Of a DNA stretch of 17,463 bases, positions 1-8,400 are shown in pieces. The DNA comes from Desulfobacterales bacterium (GTDB lineage Bacteria; Desulfobacterota; Desulfobacteria; Desulfobacterales; 4be13): assembly GCA_029940115.1 (NCBI GenBank), contig JAOZRQ010000036.1, forward strand, positions 6,319 through 23,781, read 5' to 3'. Position 1 is the first letter of the stretch. Every line of letters starts with the position of its first letter. A model generated the notes under the pieces. The model saw nothing but the letters and a program-made list of their open reading frames with translations, made no database searches and had not been told where the DNA came from. A program made the position numbers and the translations under genes.

Positions 1-178
1 TGTCAATCCGGCGGGAGCATGTTTCACGCCTCATGCCTCACGCCTCAGATTTCAGCCGCCGGATTTGTCAATCCGGCGGGAGCATGTTTCACGCCTCACG
101 CCTCAGATTTCAGCCGCCGGATTTGTCAATCCGGCGGGAGCATGTTTCACGCCTCATGCCTCACGCCTCAGATTTCAG
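1..178. repeat. tandem repeat, about 2.7 units of 58-65 bp, with REP-like hairpins
   Basis: Three near-identical units begin at 1, 66 and 124. Units 1 and 3 carry an extra 7-bp 'catgcct' step that unit 2 lacks. At the unit junctions are perfect 10-bp stems (56-65 with 70-79, and 114-123 with 128-137) around the loop TGTC. The third unit runs into the coding sequence: the last codons and stop of the acyl-CoA synthetase lie in the repeated 'cctcagatttcag' segment. The hairpins may end transcription of that gene, but no U-tract follows them. The first unit is cut by the window edge. Confidence 0.9.
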
Positions 179-2302
179 TATGATCCGTGCGTCAACAATG
201 CTGATGCCGTTTTCATGGACGATCACGGGATTCATGTCCATCTCCTGGATGTCGGGGTAGGATTCAATCACCTCGGAACACATCAGCAGGGCTTTCCGCA
301 ACGCGCTTTTGTCATATGGCGTCTTTCCCCGGGCACCGTTCAGAATGTGGAAGGACTTTGTCTCCTCAATCATCTTCTTTGCATACGTCTGGGATACCGG
401 AAGCACCCGGAACGCGACATCCTTGAGGATTTCCACCATGATCCCTCCCAGCCCATACATGATCACCGGGCCGAACTGGTCATCAATCTTTGTGCCGATG
501 ATCACTTCCAAACCTTGACGGGTCATGGGGGAGACAATCACCCCTCGGATATCCGCGTCTGGAGCATAAGCTTTCGCGCTTTTCATGATCCCGTCAAACG
601 CGTCCCGGATATCCTCTTCCTTGCTGAAGTTGAGTCGAACCCCGCCGGCGTCGCTTTTGTGCAGGATATCCGGGGAGGAGATTTTCAGTGCCACCGGCTT
701 GCCGATCTTCTTCGCAAACGCCACCGCCTCATCCGCGGTTTTCGCGAGGCGGTCTTTGGAGACAGGGAGTCCGTGGAGAGACAGAAGCTCCTTTGCCTCA
801 TATTCCAGCAGCGCGGTGCGGCCCTCCTCTCTCACCTTTCGGATGATCTCATCCCCTCCGGGCTTTGCCTTGGCCCGCCAGTCAAACACGAATTTCGCCT
901 TGGGATGGTAGGTTCTCAGAAAATTTCCGTACTCCGCAAGCACACCGATGCATTTGCACGACACATCCAAGGAACCGTACACCGGAATGCCGTAGTAGCG
1001 CATCAGATCCAGAGAGTGCGGCTTCTCGGAGTTGTAAAGGCTGTGAAGAACAATCGGCTTATGCCGCTTCCGCACCATCTTTCCCATCCGATGGGCCGCG
1101 TCCTCCTCCATCAGTGCCAGACTCTTCGCGAAGCGTATCCCATATCCGCCGAAAAGCCCCACGATCAGAAGGCCCCCCACATTGGAATCCTTCAGAAGGA
1201 TATCCGCACAGTCGGCAAAGAGGGTCGGATCCGAGTCTGTTCCGCCGGCCACGTCCACCGGATTCCGAACCGTGGCCGCGCTCGGCAGGATGGCCTTCAG
1301 CTTTTCTTGGGATTTTTCGCTCAGTTCGGGCATTTTCACGCCGAGATCGGTCAGCAGATCCGCGGCAATGGTGGCATGCCCTCCCCCGTCGGCAAGGATG
1401 GCGATGCTGTTGTTCTTTATGTGAGGGAGGCTTGAAAGGGTTTCTGCGGCAGGAAAGAGCTCGTCCGGATTTTCAATCACGATGACACCTGCACGTTTGA
1501 AAGCGGTCCGGGCCACTTCGGAGATCCCGGCCAAGCTTCCGGTATGGCTGCCTGCCGAACGCTGGCCGATGGAGGATCGCCCCCCTTTCAGCAGGATGAT
1601 CGGCTTTTCCCGGGTGGTCTGATAGGCATACTGAAGAAACTCACGGCCCATGCTCATCCCCTCAACATACATGAGGATCGCCTTTGTGTCCGGATCCTGA
1701 CGGAAGAATTCAAGATATTCATGGAACTTGATATCCGCCTCGTTCCCCACACCCACATAATAGGAGTATCCCTTCAGACTCCTGAGCTTTGCCTCGGTCA
1801 TCAATGCCAAGGCCATATTGCCGCTCTGGGAGAGAAGCGCGATGTCTCCCCGGGGCACGTCATGCAGGCCCACAAGGTTCATGTTCTTCTTCAGGTTCAT
1901 CATTCCGGAGGTGTTGGGGCCTATCATGCGGATGTTATGTTTCCGGGCCACCGAGATGATCTCATCTTCGAGTTTCTTCCCCTCTTCACCGACTTCCTTG
2001 AAGCCGCCTGCAATGATGACCGCTCCTTGGACCCCCTTCTCGCCGCACGCCTTCAGTATGCCGGGGATGGTTTTTGCCGGCGTGGTGATCAGGGCCATGT
2101 CCACCGGCGCTTCAATCTCAGAGACACTCGGATAGCATTTCAAGCCGAGAATGCTATCCTCCTTGGGATTCACCGGGTAGATCGTGCCCTCGAATTTCTC
2201 ATCCAAAAGGGTCCGAATCGCCTGAAATCCTCGTTTGGTTTCGACCTTTGACGCGCCGATCACGGCCACAGTATCGGCGTCCAAGACTTTTTCCAGAGAC
2301 AT
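161..2302 (-). CDS. acyl-CoA/acetate-CoA synthetase (ADP-forming), fused alpha-beta subunits
   Basis: A 713-residue fused ADP-forming acyl-CoA synthetase. Family members convert acyl-CoA, ADP and phosphate to the free acid, CoA and ATP in the cytoplasm, or run in reverse to activate acids. Domains in order: CoA-binding Rossmann domain (about 1-130, with VAVIGASK near residue 12), succinyl-CoA-ligase-like domains (about 150-460) holding the phospho-histidine motif GSHTGSLAG (His253), then the beta-type ATP-grasp domain (about 485-713) with the second conserved histidine in ILHKSDAGG (His548) and the EMDMNPV motif near 687-693. Length and domain order are normal for the fused type. An AAGGAGT ribosome site lies 10 bases before the ATG. 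It follows the antitoxin gene by 27 bp on the same strand, and a TATAAT box at 2343-2348 could serve it. The substrate cannot be read from sequence. Its last codons lie in the 1-178 tandem repeat, so the C-terminus may have been remodelled. Confidence 0.95.
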   Translation of the reverse strand: MSLEKVLDADTVAVIGASKVETKRGFQAIRTLLDEKFEGTIYPVNPKEDSILGLKCYPSVSEIEAPVDMALITTPAKTIPGILKACGEKGVQGAVIIAGGFKEVGEEGKKLEDEIISVARKHNIRMIGPNTSGMMNLKKNMNLVGLHDVPRGDIALLSQSGNMALALMTEAKLRSLKGYSYYVGVGNEADIKFHEYLEFFRQDPDTKAILMYVEGMSMGREFLQYAYQTTREKPIILLKGGRSSIGQRSAGSHTGSLAGISEVARTAFKRAGVIVIENPDELFPAAETLSSLPHIKNNSIAILADGGGHATIAADLLTDLGVKMPELSEKSQEKLKAILPSAATVRNPVDVAGGTDSDPTLFADCADILLKDSNVGGLLIVGLFGGYGIRFAKSLALMEEDAAHRMGKMVRKRHKPIVLHSLYNSEKPHSLDLMRYYGIPVYGSLDVSCKCIGVLAEYGNFLRTYHPKAKFVFDWRAKAKPGGDEIIRKVREEGRTALLEYEAKELLSLHGLPVSKDRLAKTADEAVAFAKKIGKPVALKISSPDILHKSDAGGVRLNFSKEEDIRDAFDGIMKSAKAYAPDADIRGVIVSPMTRQGLEVIIGTKIDDQFGPVIMYGLGGIMVEILKDVAFRVLPVSQTYAKKMIEETKSFHILNGARGKTPYDKSALRKALLMCSEVIESYPDIQEMDMNPVIVHENGISIVDARIILKSEA

Positions 2303-2329
2303 GATGGTTTGACTCCTTGGTTGTGTGGA

Positions 2330-2629
2330 TTAAAAATCGCTGATTATAACGGATTTAGGGGAGCCCGTGCCCCGTTGCGGGTGCCTCACATCTATCTCCC
2401 TGAATTTTCCCTGACGATGCTGTTCCATGCCTCTACGCAGTCGTTCGGCATTTGCAGGGCTTTGCAACAAATAAAGGGTTTCCGTGAGGCTTCTGTAATC
2501 TTCGCCATCCAAGATGACGACCGCCTGATTTTTGTTCCGCATCACAGAGAACACTTCATGGTCTCGGTTGATGCGGTCAAAAATCGCTTTGATGTCGGCG
2601 TTCAGTTCGTCAATGGTGATCTGTTCCAT
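2330..2629 (-). CDS. orphan Phd/YefM-family antitoxin
   Basis: A 99-residue protein that reads like a type II antitoxin of the Phd/YefM family: an N-terminal DELNADIKAIFDRIN helix, then a strand rich in V/I (AVVILDGEDYRSL) and the helix ETLYLLQSPANAERLRRGM. Such proteins bind their own promoter and neutralise a RelE/YoeB- or Doc-type toxin. The start is chosen because AGGAGG lies 7 bases upstream, although the same frame stays open further upstream. No toxin is adjacent: downstream is the acyl-CoA synthetase after 27 bp, and upstream is a decayed fragment. The C-terminal 15 or so residues come from a dispersed repeat and look unlike the usual family tail, which suggests a rearrangement removed the toxin gene. 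Family call is confident; activity is unknown. Confidence 0.8.
   Translation of the reverse strand: MEQITIDELNADIKAIFDRINRDHEVFSVMRNKNQAVVILDGEDYRSLTETLYLLQSPANAERLRRGMEQHRQGKFREIDVRHPQRGTGSPKSVIISDF
2339..2370 (-). repeat. 32-bp dispersed repeat carrying a TATAAT box (copy 1)
   Basis: The reverse complement of this segment matches 16974-17005 with 2 mismatches in 32. The weaker flank continues to about 2384 here and back to 16945 there. It encodes the final residues of the antitoxin (GTGSPKSVIISDF). It also contains a perfect -10-like TATAAT (2343-2348 on this strand), 41 bp upstream of the acyl-CoA synthetase start. I see no good -35 box, so promoter activity is a guess; the repeat match itself is direct. 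Confidence 0.7.
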
Positions 2630-2632
2630 AAT

Positions 2633-2825
2633 GATGCCTCCTTTCATCTCCTCGTCAAACGCCTGGACGAGCCTCGTCTCCATCTCCCTCCAGCTCAGGG
2701 CCTCGGACGTTGTGGCAGATGTATCTGAGGATGGTCTCGATGTACTCCATGCTGGTCTCCTTCTGGGAAAGTTCGACGAGCAGGGGATCAAAACTCTCAC
2801 TTACGCCGGCAATGAATTGCCTCAT
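2633..2825 (-). pseudogene. 3'-terminal remnant of an unidentified gene (possibly Rpn/PD-(D/E)XK type)
   Basis: One frame gives a protein-like stretch (SESFDPLLVELSQKETSMEY, then IETILRYICHN). Near 2700 the sensible reading moves to the next frame (LSWREMETRLVQAFDEEMKG), which is itself open into the antitoxin. I read this as the last 60 or so codons of one gene with a frameshift. The helical pattern resembles the C-terminal part of Rpn-type putative transposase/nuclease proteins, but I cannot confirm this. The 5' side is cut off by the AOR-derived fragment. Confidence 0.4.
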
Positions 2826-2998
2826 TGATCACGTTGGTCAGGACGTTGGTTCCGAACGCGGGAAGCCTTGGCCCGTGACCGGGTTCTTTTTCAGGCCATT
2901 GGCGAATTCCTTGTTCGCGGCCTTGTCCGGGTCCTTTGGTGCGCGCATCTTCATGCCGGCGTCATCCAGCACAATCACCCACTCCACGTGACGGGCCT
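2820..2998 (-). pseudogene. internal fragment duplicated from the AOR gene
   Basis: This stretch matches 4376-4600, inside the intact AOR gene, on the same strand. Long identical runs include the segments around 'gttggttccgaacgcggg' and 'cttcatgccggcgtcatcc'. Differences are a 1-base deletion (near 2866), a 6-base deletion (near 2930) and two larger deletions (near 2978-2990) that compress about 225 bp to 179 bp. The frame is broken and neither end of the gene is present. It is a decayed partial duplication or the trace of a second AOR copy, and it abuts the gene remnant at 2825. Confidence 0.85.
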
Positions 2999-3285
2999 CG
3001 GCATACTAAGGACGAAGTCTTGCAACGGGAAGGGGAGATGACGACGGGTCAGAGGAGCGGGCATGGTTGGTTCCCAACCATCTGGGGGAAATGGTATCCG
3101 GCAGGACAGAAATAAACAAAGCTATAACGCCCATTTGACGGGCCTTCATGACACTATCCGCGGGATACCATAACAGGATGAAGAGGGTGAGCGTGAAAGG
3201 TGATGTTCTCCCTTTCACGCCTCAGACCTCATGTTTTGACTTACCCGTGCATGGTTAATGGCAAAGTGCAACGGATGATGCGCTT
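2999..3285. other. non-coding spacer with hairpins and a dispersed repeat
   Basis: I see no credible gene. Contents: a 34-bp dispersed repeat at 3022-3055; a perfect 8-bp hairpin (3063-3070 with 3074-3081, loop TTC); a spaced 9-bp inverted pair (3091-3099 with 3163-3171); and a perfect 10-bp hairpin (3191-3200 with 3211-3220, 10-base loop). Confidence 0.7.
3022..3055 (+). repeat. 34-bp dispersed repeat, copy 1
   Basis: The run from 'gcaacgggaaggggagatg' through 'acgacgggtcagagg' recurs at 17174-17206 on the same strand with one base fewer (a G-run difference). Both copies follow a pyrimidine-rich 'tctt/cctc' and lie in non-coding DNA. Confidence 0.8.
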
Positions 3286-3408
3286 AGGAACTGTGACCAA
3301 ACAACTTCCCCATTTCCAGCTCCTGCCGGATTGCCAAATCCGGCAGACGTCTCGGATTTGCCAATCCGAAACGAGCGTGGGCCGGGATGTTGTTTGGTCA
3401 TGGTTCCT
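3286..3408. repeat. 123-bp element with 25-bp imperfect terminal inverted repeats (MITE-like or large terminator)
   Basis: The left arm 3286-3310 and the reverse complement of the right arm 3384-3408 match at 22 of 25 bases (left arm begins AGGAACTGTGACC). Between them sit two smaller hairpins, 3324-3345 (9-bp stem TGCCGGATT, loop GCCA) and 3352-3369 (7-bp stem TCGGATT, loop TGCC). The right arm overlaps the first base of the AOR stop codon at 3408-3410. It could be a non-autonomous mobile element or a strong cruciform terminator for the AOR gene. I see no clear target-site duplication. Confidence 0.75.
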
Positions 3409-5144
3409 TAGTAGTTATGCACCGTGTCCAACTCCTCATCCGTGACTTGGAATGTGATGTTGTGGGGTGCCAAGGGGATCTTCTTGAAGAACTCAGGCAG
3501 GCGGTCATGTTTGGCGGTGAAGCCGGCCCGCTCGTTGAAGTCCCTCTCTTTTTTCAGGACCGACTTGCCGAGTTCGGCCACGTCATCCCCGGTCATGCTC
3601 AGGCCGTAGAATCCGTTGAGCATGTCAATCAGGGCTTGGAATGTCTCTGGCTGGTCCAATATCGCAAACGCGATGAAGAGACACATGCCGGTGGAATCAA
3701 TGGCCGCGGTCGCGATCTGGAGATTCCGGGAGAGTTCGGCCTGTCCCTCGGGTTTCAGGGGATCCACATCGCCCCCCACCTTCATGATGTTGGTGGCCAC
3801 CGCGTATCCTGATGTGTGATCCGCGCCCATGGGGGTGGTGGCATAGGTGACGCCGATGCCCTGGACAGTACGGGGGTCATATGCGGGCATGGCCTGTCCC
3901 TTGACCACCGGCACACGCTCCACAGCAAAGACCCTGCCGGTCACGGCCGCGCCATTCCCCAATATCCGTCCCAAGGGCGTCCCCCTGCCCACTTCCTTCA
4001 GGAGATTGATCGCGGCCTCGCCATCCCCGAATTTTGCCAGACCTGCATCCATGGCAACACCGATGGCCGCGCCCATCTCGATGGTGTCGAGACCGAAATC
4101 GTCATCCATCCGGTCCAACTGGGCGATGACATCCAGATCATCAATGCCGCAGTTGCCGCCGTGGGCCCAGACGGTCTCGTATTCCGGTTGCTTGGTCAGG
4201 TAGTTGCCATCCTTGTCGTTATAGACGCCCGAACATTTGATGATGCAACCCCGGTGGCATCCGTGGGTGGCGAGCCCGCCCCGTGCGGTCTCCAGCTCGG
4301 CCAGGGCCTCCCCGCTGATCTTGGAGGCCCCATCAAACTGCCCCGTGCTGAAGTTGTGGGTCGGATATCCGCCGGCCTCGTTGATCACGTTGGTCAGGAC
4401 GTTGGTTCCGAACGCGGGAAGCCCTTGGCCCGTGACCGGGTTCTTTTTCAGGCCATCGGCGAATTCTTTGTTCGCGGCCTTGAACTTGTCTGGGTCCTTT
4501 GGTGCGCGCATCTTCATGCCGGCGTCATCCAGCACAATCACCTTGACCCCTTTCGTGCCCATGACCGCGCCCACTCCTCCGCGACCCGCGTGACGGGTGG
4601 GTCTCACTTCCATGTCCGTGATGGCTATTGAGGCCGCGGACATCTTCATCTCGCCGGCCGGACCGATGGAGATGCAGGTGATCTTGTCGCCATGGGCGGC
4701 CTTCATCTTCTCCACCAAGTCATAGTTGCCGAGCATTTTCAGGTCACTTGCCTCGGCTATGGTGACGCCGTCCGCGTTGATGAGGACTTTGTAAAGGGTG
4801 TCATCCTTTGGCTTTCCCTCCAGCACAATGGCCGCGTATCCGAGTCTGGCCAGCACCTGGGCCCCTTGTCCGCCCGAATTGGCCTCTTTGATGCCGCCGG
4901 TGAGGGGACTTTTGCACCCCACCGACAGACGCCCCGACACGACGGCCGCGGTGCCGCTCAACAGACCCGGCGAGATGACCAGTTTGTTGTCCTCCCCGAG
5001 GGGATGGCACAGCGGCGGGACCTCCTTGGAGACAATCGTGGAGGTCATGGCCCGGCCGCCGAGACCCGCATAATCGCCCAACGGGCTCTCGCTGGTCTTG
5101 GGGCCGTCGGCTGCTCCCATGTCAATTCTCAAAATCTTGTCCAT
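3408..5144 (-). CDS. aldehyde ferredoxin oxidoreductase (AOR) family tungsten/molybdenum enzyme
   Basis: A 578-residue AOR-family enzyme. Members are cytoplasmic, bind a tungsten- or molybdenum-bispyranopterin and one [4Fe-4S] cluster, and typically oxidise aldehydes to acids with ferredoxin. The N-terminal domain (about 1-205) holds the YAGLGGRAM and RHAGRGGVGAVMG pterin-side motifs. The central part has cysteines 296, 300 and 304 (GCHRGCIIKCSG), and Cys488 (STGMC) is the expected fourth ligand. The conserved AYDPR (421-425) and GADHTSGYA (440-448) are present. The C-x3-C-x3-C spacing differs from the C-x2-C-x3-C of archaeal AOR, but I recall this variant in bacterial homologues. GGAGG lies 6 bases before the ATG, and length is near normal. 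The substrate is not deducible. A TTGACA/GATAAA promoter and an inverted repeat lie upstream, and a partial copy of this gene sits at 2820-2998. Confidence 0.93.
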   Translation of the reverse strand: MDKILRIDMGAADGPKTSESPLGDYAGLGGRAMTSTIVSKEVPPLCHPLGEDNKLVISPGLLSGTAAVVSGRLSVGCKSPLTGGIKEANSGGQGAQVLARLGYAAIVLEGKPKDDTLYKVLINADGVTIAEASDLKMLGNYDLVEKMKAAHGDKITCISIGPAGEMKMSAASIAITDMEVRPTRHAGRGGVGAVMGTKGVKVIVLDDAGMKMRAPKDPDKFKAANKEFADGLKKNPVTGQGLPAFGTNVLTNVINEAGGYPTHNFSTGQFDGASKISGEALAELETARGGLATHGCHRGCIIKCSGVYNDKDGNYLTKQPEYETVWAHGGNCGIDDLDVIAQLDRMDDDFGLDTIEMGAAIGVAMDAGLAKFGDGEAAINLLKEVGRGTPLGRILGNGAAVTGRVFAVERVPVVKGQAMPAYDPRTVQGIGVTYATTPMGADHTSGYAVATNIMKVGGDVDPLKPEGQAELSRNLQIATAAIDSTGMCLFIAFAILDQPETFQALIDMLNGFYGLSMTGDDVAELGKSVLKKERDFNERAGFTAKHDRLPEFFKKIPLAPHNITFQVTDEELDTVHNY

Positions 5145-5156
5145 AATGTTCCTCCA

Positions 5157-5219
5157 TGTCAGTTGCCAGTTGTCCGTTGCAAGTCGTTGTCACGACCCAT
5201 TTGAAAATTGCAACTGACA
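5157..5219 (-). promoter_or_regulatory. inverted repeat in the AOR mRNA leader
   Basis: A perfect 10-bp pair (5157-5166 with 5210-5219, TGTCAGTTGC) encloses a smaller stem (5183-5187 with 5192-5196, loop TGTC). The outer stem ends 1 base from the GGAGG ribosome site (5151-5155 on the plus strand), so folding could affect translation. It matches no riboswitch class I can name. Confidence 0.4.
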
Positions 5220-5248
5220 ATTTTGATAAACAATGTATGAACTCTGCT

Positions 5249-5276
5249 TTTATCCTGTTTCAAGAGCGAATGTCAA
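5249..5276 (-). promoter_or_regulatory. candidate sigma-70-type promoter for the AOR gene
   Basis: On the minus strand TTGACA (5271-5276) is followed after 16 bp by GATAAA (5249-5254). The -35 is perfect and the -10 matches 4 of 6. It would give a leader of about 100 nt containing the inverted repeat at 5157-5219. Confidence 0.5.
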
Positions 5277-5470
5277 GAAAAAAGTAATATTTTTGATGGG
5301 TTATAATTTTCACATTATAGATATCTCTCTGCTTTCAGATGACCATAAATGACCTTTGCTGACTTGGACAGACTCCATGAAATTGCCACTCATCAATTGT
5401 CTGTTCAAAGTTTGTAAGTGCTTGGCAAAAGTTTTTCTTGGGAAGGTCCGCTTGCCGCTGACCCAAACCG

Positions 5471-5496
5471 CACAGGTCGAAAAATTTCGACCTGTG
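5471..5496. repeat. perfect 12-bp hairpin at the truncated 5' end of the LamG pseudogene
   Basis: CACAGGTCGAAA (5471-5482), a 2-base loop and its exact complement (5485-5496). Recognisable Calx-beta coding sequence starts right after it, so the palindrome marks the breakpoint where the 5' part of the surface-protein gene was lost. The region 5277-5470 shows no gene I recognise. Confidence 0.75.
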
Positions 5497-5499
5497 CCC

Positions 5500-8400
5500 C
5501 TACCTGAGGGGCAGACCTCGGTTCGGTTTGATCTCACGGTGATTGATGATCCCCTTCTGGACGGGTCTCCGAAAATCAGCGTCACCGCGTCGGCCTCCGG
5601 ATATTCCTCAGCCATGGAGCTTATCCAAATCATTGACAATGAGGCGACCGCTCTGGTTGTCACGCTGCTCGAAACCGCGACCGAGGGGGACGTTATGCTT
5701 CAAGGTATGATCCTTGTCAGCCAAGCTGTGGATAAGAGGGTCTCAATCTCCCTGATTTCAGATGATACCAGTGAAATCACGTCACCATCCCCTCGGGTCA
5801 GACATCCGCAGTCTTTGACCTGATGATCGCGGATGATATGGAGATTGACGAGACACAGACTGTCGTCATCACCGCATCCCTTGCCGGCTGGACTTCCGGG
5901 GAAGATACCATTGCGATAAGCGACAACGAAGTCAGAGAACTGAGACTCTCTTTTGATACAGAAGCGGTCTCAGAGGAAGATGGAGTTCTCTCTGATGCTG
6001 GAACTCTGTTCGTTCCGGGGACTGTTGTTTCGGACATGGTTGTTCATCTCTCATCAGACACCCCTTCGGAAATCACTGTGCCGGAGAGCGTGACCATTCC
6101 TTCGGGAGAAGCGTCCGCGAGTTTCGATCTTACGGTTATCGAGGATTCTGAGATTGACGGGTCTAAGACCGTCACAATTACAGCTTCAGCAGAAGGCTGG
6201 AATTCAGGGAGTGGCAATATTGATGTGAACGACAATGACCCCGGTACCCTGAGATTCAGTGCTGAGGCTTACGTGGGTGTCGAATCTGACGGCAGCGTCG
6301 TCATTACAGTGGTCAGAGAACTGAGCGCGACCGGAAGAATCAGTGCCAATTATGCGACAAATGATGAGACCGCTGGTGTTGATGAAGATTACACCAGAGC
6401 CTCCGGATTCCTGGTATTTGAAGAGGGAGAGACGACCAAGACCTTTTCAGTCTCCCTTTTGGACGATACGCTGCCCGAAGGAGATGAAACTCTGAAACTG
6501 ATGCTGGGCAATTCCAAAGGGGGCGCGAAAATAGGCGCGCCCGCGTTTGTCACGATTATTGATGCCGAGCTCGCGTGTCTGAATGCGGATATCCATGAGG
6601 GCAAAATCAGACTGAACTGGTGTGAACCGCTGAAAACAGAGGGATTGCAGGGATACAATCTGTATTGCGAAGAGATGAAGGTGAACACGGAACTCATAAC
6701 AGAGACCGTTTATGCCGCGGATCCGGGAACGGAATACGGCAACTATGGCTACACCGTTCGGGCGGTTTATGAGACAGGTGATGAGGGTGGCCCCTCCAAC
6801 GAAGCGTCTGTGCTGATCGCGCGCTCTCATTTGACAGCGAAGATGACTACGCCGGGGGCGCGGAACTTGAATTTTCAGCGGATCAGAGTTTCACAGTCGA
6901 GCTATGGGTGAAGGTCCCTGAAATGCGGGATGACCCGGCCATTATCTCCAACAAAGACTGGGATTCGGGAAGAAACAAGGGGTTTGTCTTTGCCCAGATT
7001 GACAATGTATGGAAAGTGAATATCGGAGACGGAGCAAATCGGAAGGATATAAACAATATCGGCGTTATCAGTGACGGAAAATGGCATCACCTGGCCATGG
7101 TCGTGGATCGGGAAAGCCGGAAACTGAGGATTTTTCAGGATGGGGATAAAAAAGGCGAGGACGATATTTCCCTGATAGGAGATATGACCAGCGGACTGAA
7201 TATCAATATCGCTCAGGACGGCACTGGGGCCTACAGCATTTACTTCAAAGGTCTAGCAGATGAAATCCGTACCTGGAGCACTGCCCGGACGATCCAGCAG
7301 ATTCAGAGGACCATGTATGAGAGACTGACTGGGGATGAGGAAGGGCTTGCCGGATACTGGACCATGGAAGAACGGTCCGAAAGCGTGTTGAGCGACAGAA
7401 CCGGCAATGGCAATGACGGAGTCCCTCACGGCCCAGAATGGGTTGAAGGTGTGCCACTTGCCGAAGGAGGCAGAACCCCGCTATTTCCGAAAGCCGTCGT
7501 GAGTCTGGATCGCACCGTGAATCTGAGTTGGAAAAATCCGAGCCGCAGAAACGGCATTCAGGCATACACCATCTATCGGGATCAGGTGAAAATCAATGAG
7601 ATGATGACGTCCGAAGTTTCCGAAATCCCCGAAATCTGGACATACAATGACAGGGATCTCCTTTTGGATCATTCCTATTGTTACACGGTGACCGCGGTAT
7701 ATGACGACAAAGGAGAAGGTCATCCCTCTGATCGGGCCTGCGCGGATATCGCGTCCGCATACACGATGACCTTTGACGGGCAGGACGATTATGTCGAGTT
7801 GAGGGCCGCGGACCGTCTGGGGGTGAGATTCGGCACCTTCACTGTGGAAGCCTGGATCAGGCCTGGCGGGTTTGAGGCGCGTCAGCCGGTCCTGGGCGTG
7901 TTGCCCGGATTGTTCCTCGGCATCGGAACCCACCGAAGACCGTACATGAGTTTCAGGCATGATGAACCCGAAGACGCCAACGATCTTGAGGGGAACACCA
8001 TCCTTTCGGAAAATGTGTGGTATCATAATGGCATGGTGCCATACCCGCACCGAAGGGCCTGTGGGAGAGCAGGCGATATTTGTCAACGGGGTTCTGGATG
8101 CGTCCGAGGATGGACATTATGCGTTTCAAGGCGATGGGACGGTTGACATCGGCAGAGCCTTTGAGGACTTGTACTTCACAGGCATAATACAGGAGATTCG
8201 CATCTGGAACAGATCCCGGACAGACGCGGAAATCCGATCCGCAATGTATTCCCGCCTGAACGGTGACGAGGATGGGCTGGCAGGCTGGTGGACCTCGGAT
8301 GACTGGCATATGACCGCGCTGACGGACCGATCCGGGAACGGCAATCACGGAACGATTGTTGACGTGACATATGCCAAAGGCATGTTGCCGGATCAACTGG

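Noticed and set aside
65..1435. 456-codon open frame on the plus strand
   Set aside because: It is antisense to the acyl-CoA synthetase, has no ribosome site and its protein (rich in H, R, L) resembles no family. It is a by-product of the codon usage of the real gene. The same holds for the plus-strand frames at 1544-2251 and 3816-4631.
4230..4260. C-x3-C-x3-C cluster motif of the AOR protein as a novelty
   Set aside because: It differs from the archaeal C-x2-C-x3-C, but I recall the same spacing in many bacterial AOR-family proteins, so I treat it as a known variant.
5356..5499. ATG at 5356 as the true start of the Calx-beta protein
   Set aside because: The first 45 or so codons read through the hairpin at 5471-5496, show no signal peptide or family similarity, and lack a ribosome site. 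The gene is 5'-truncated.
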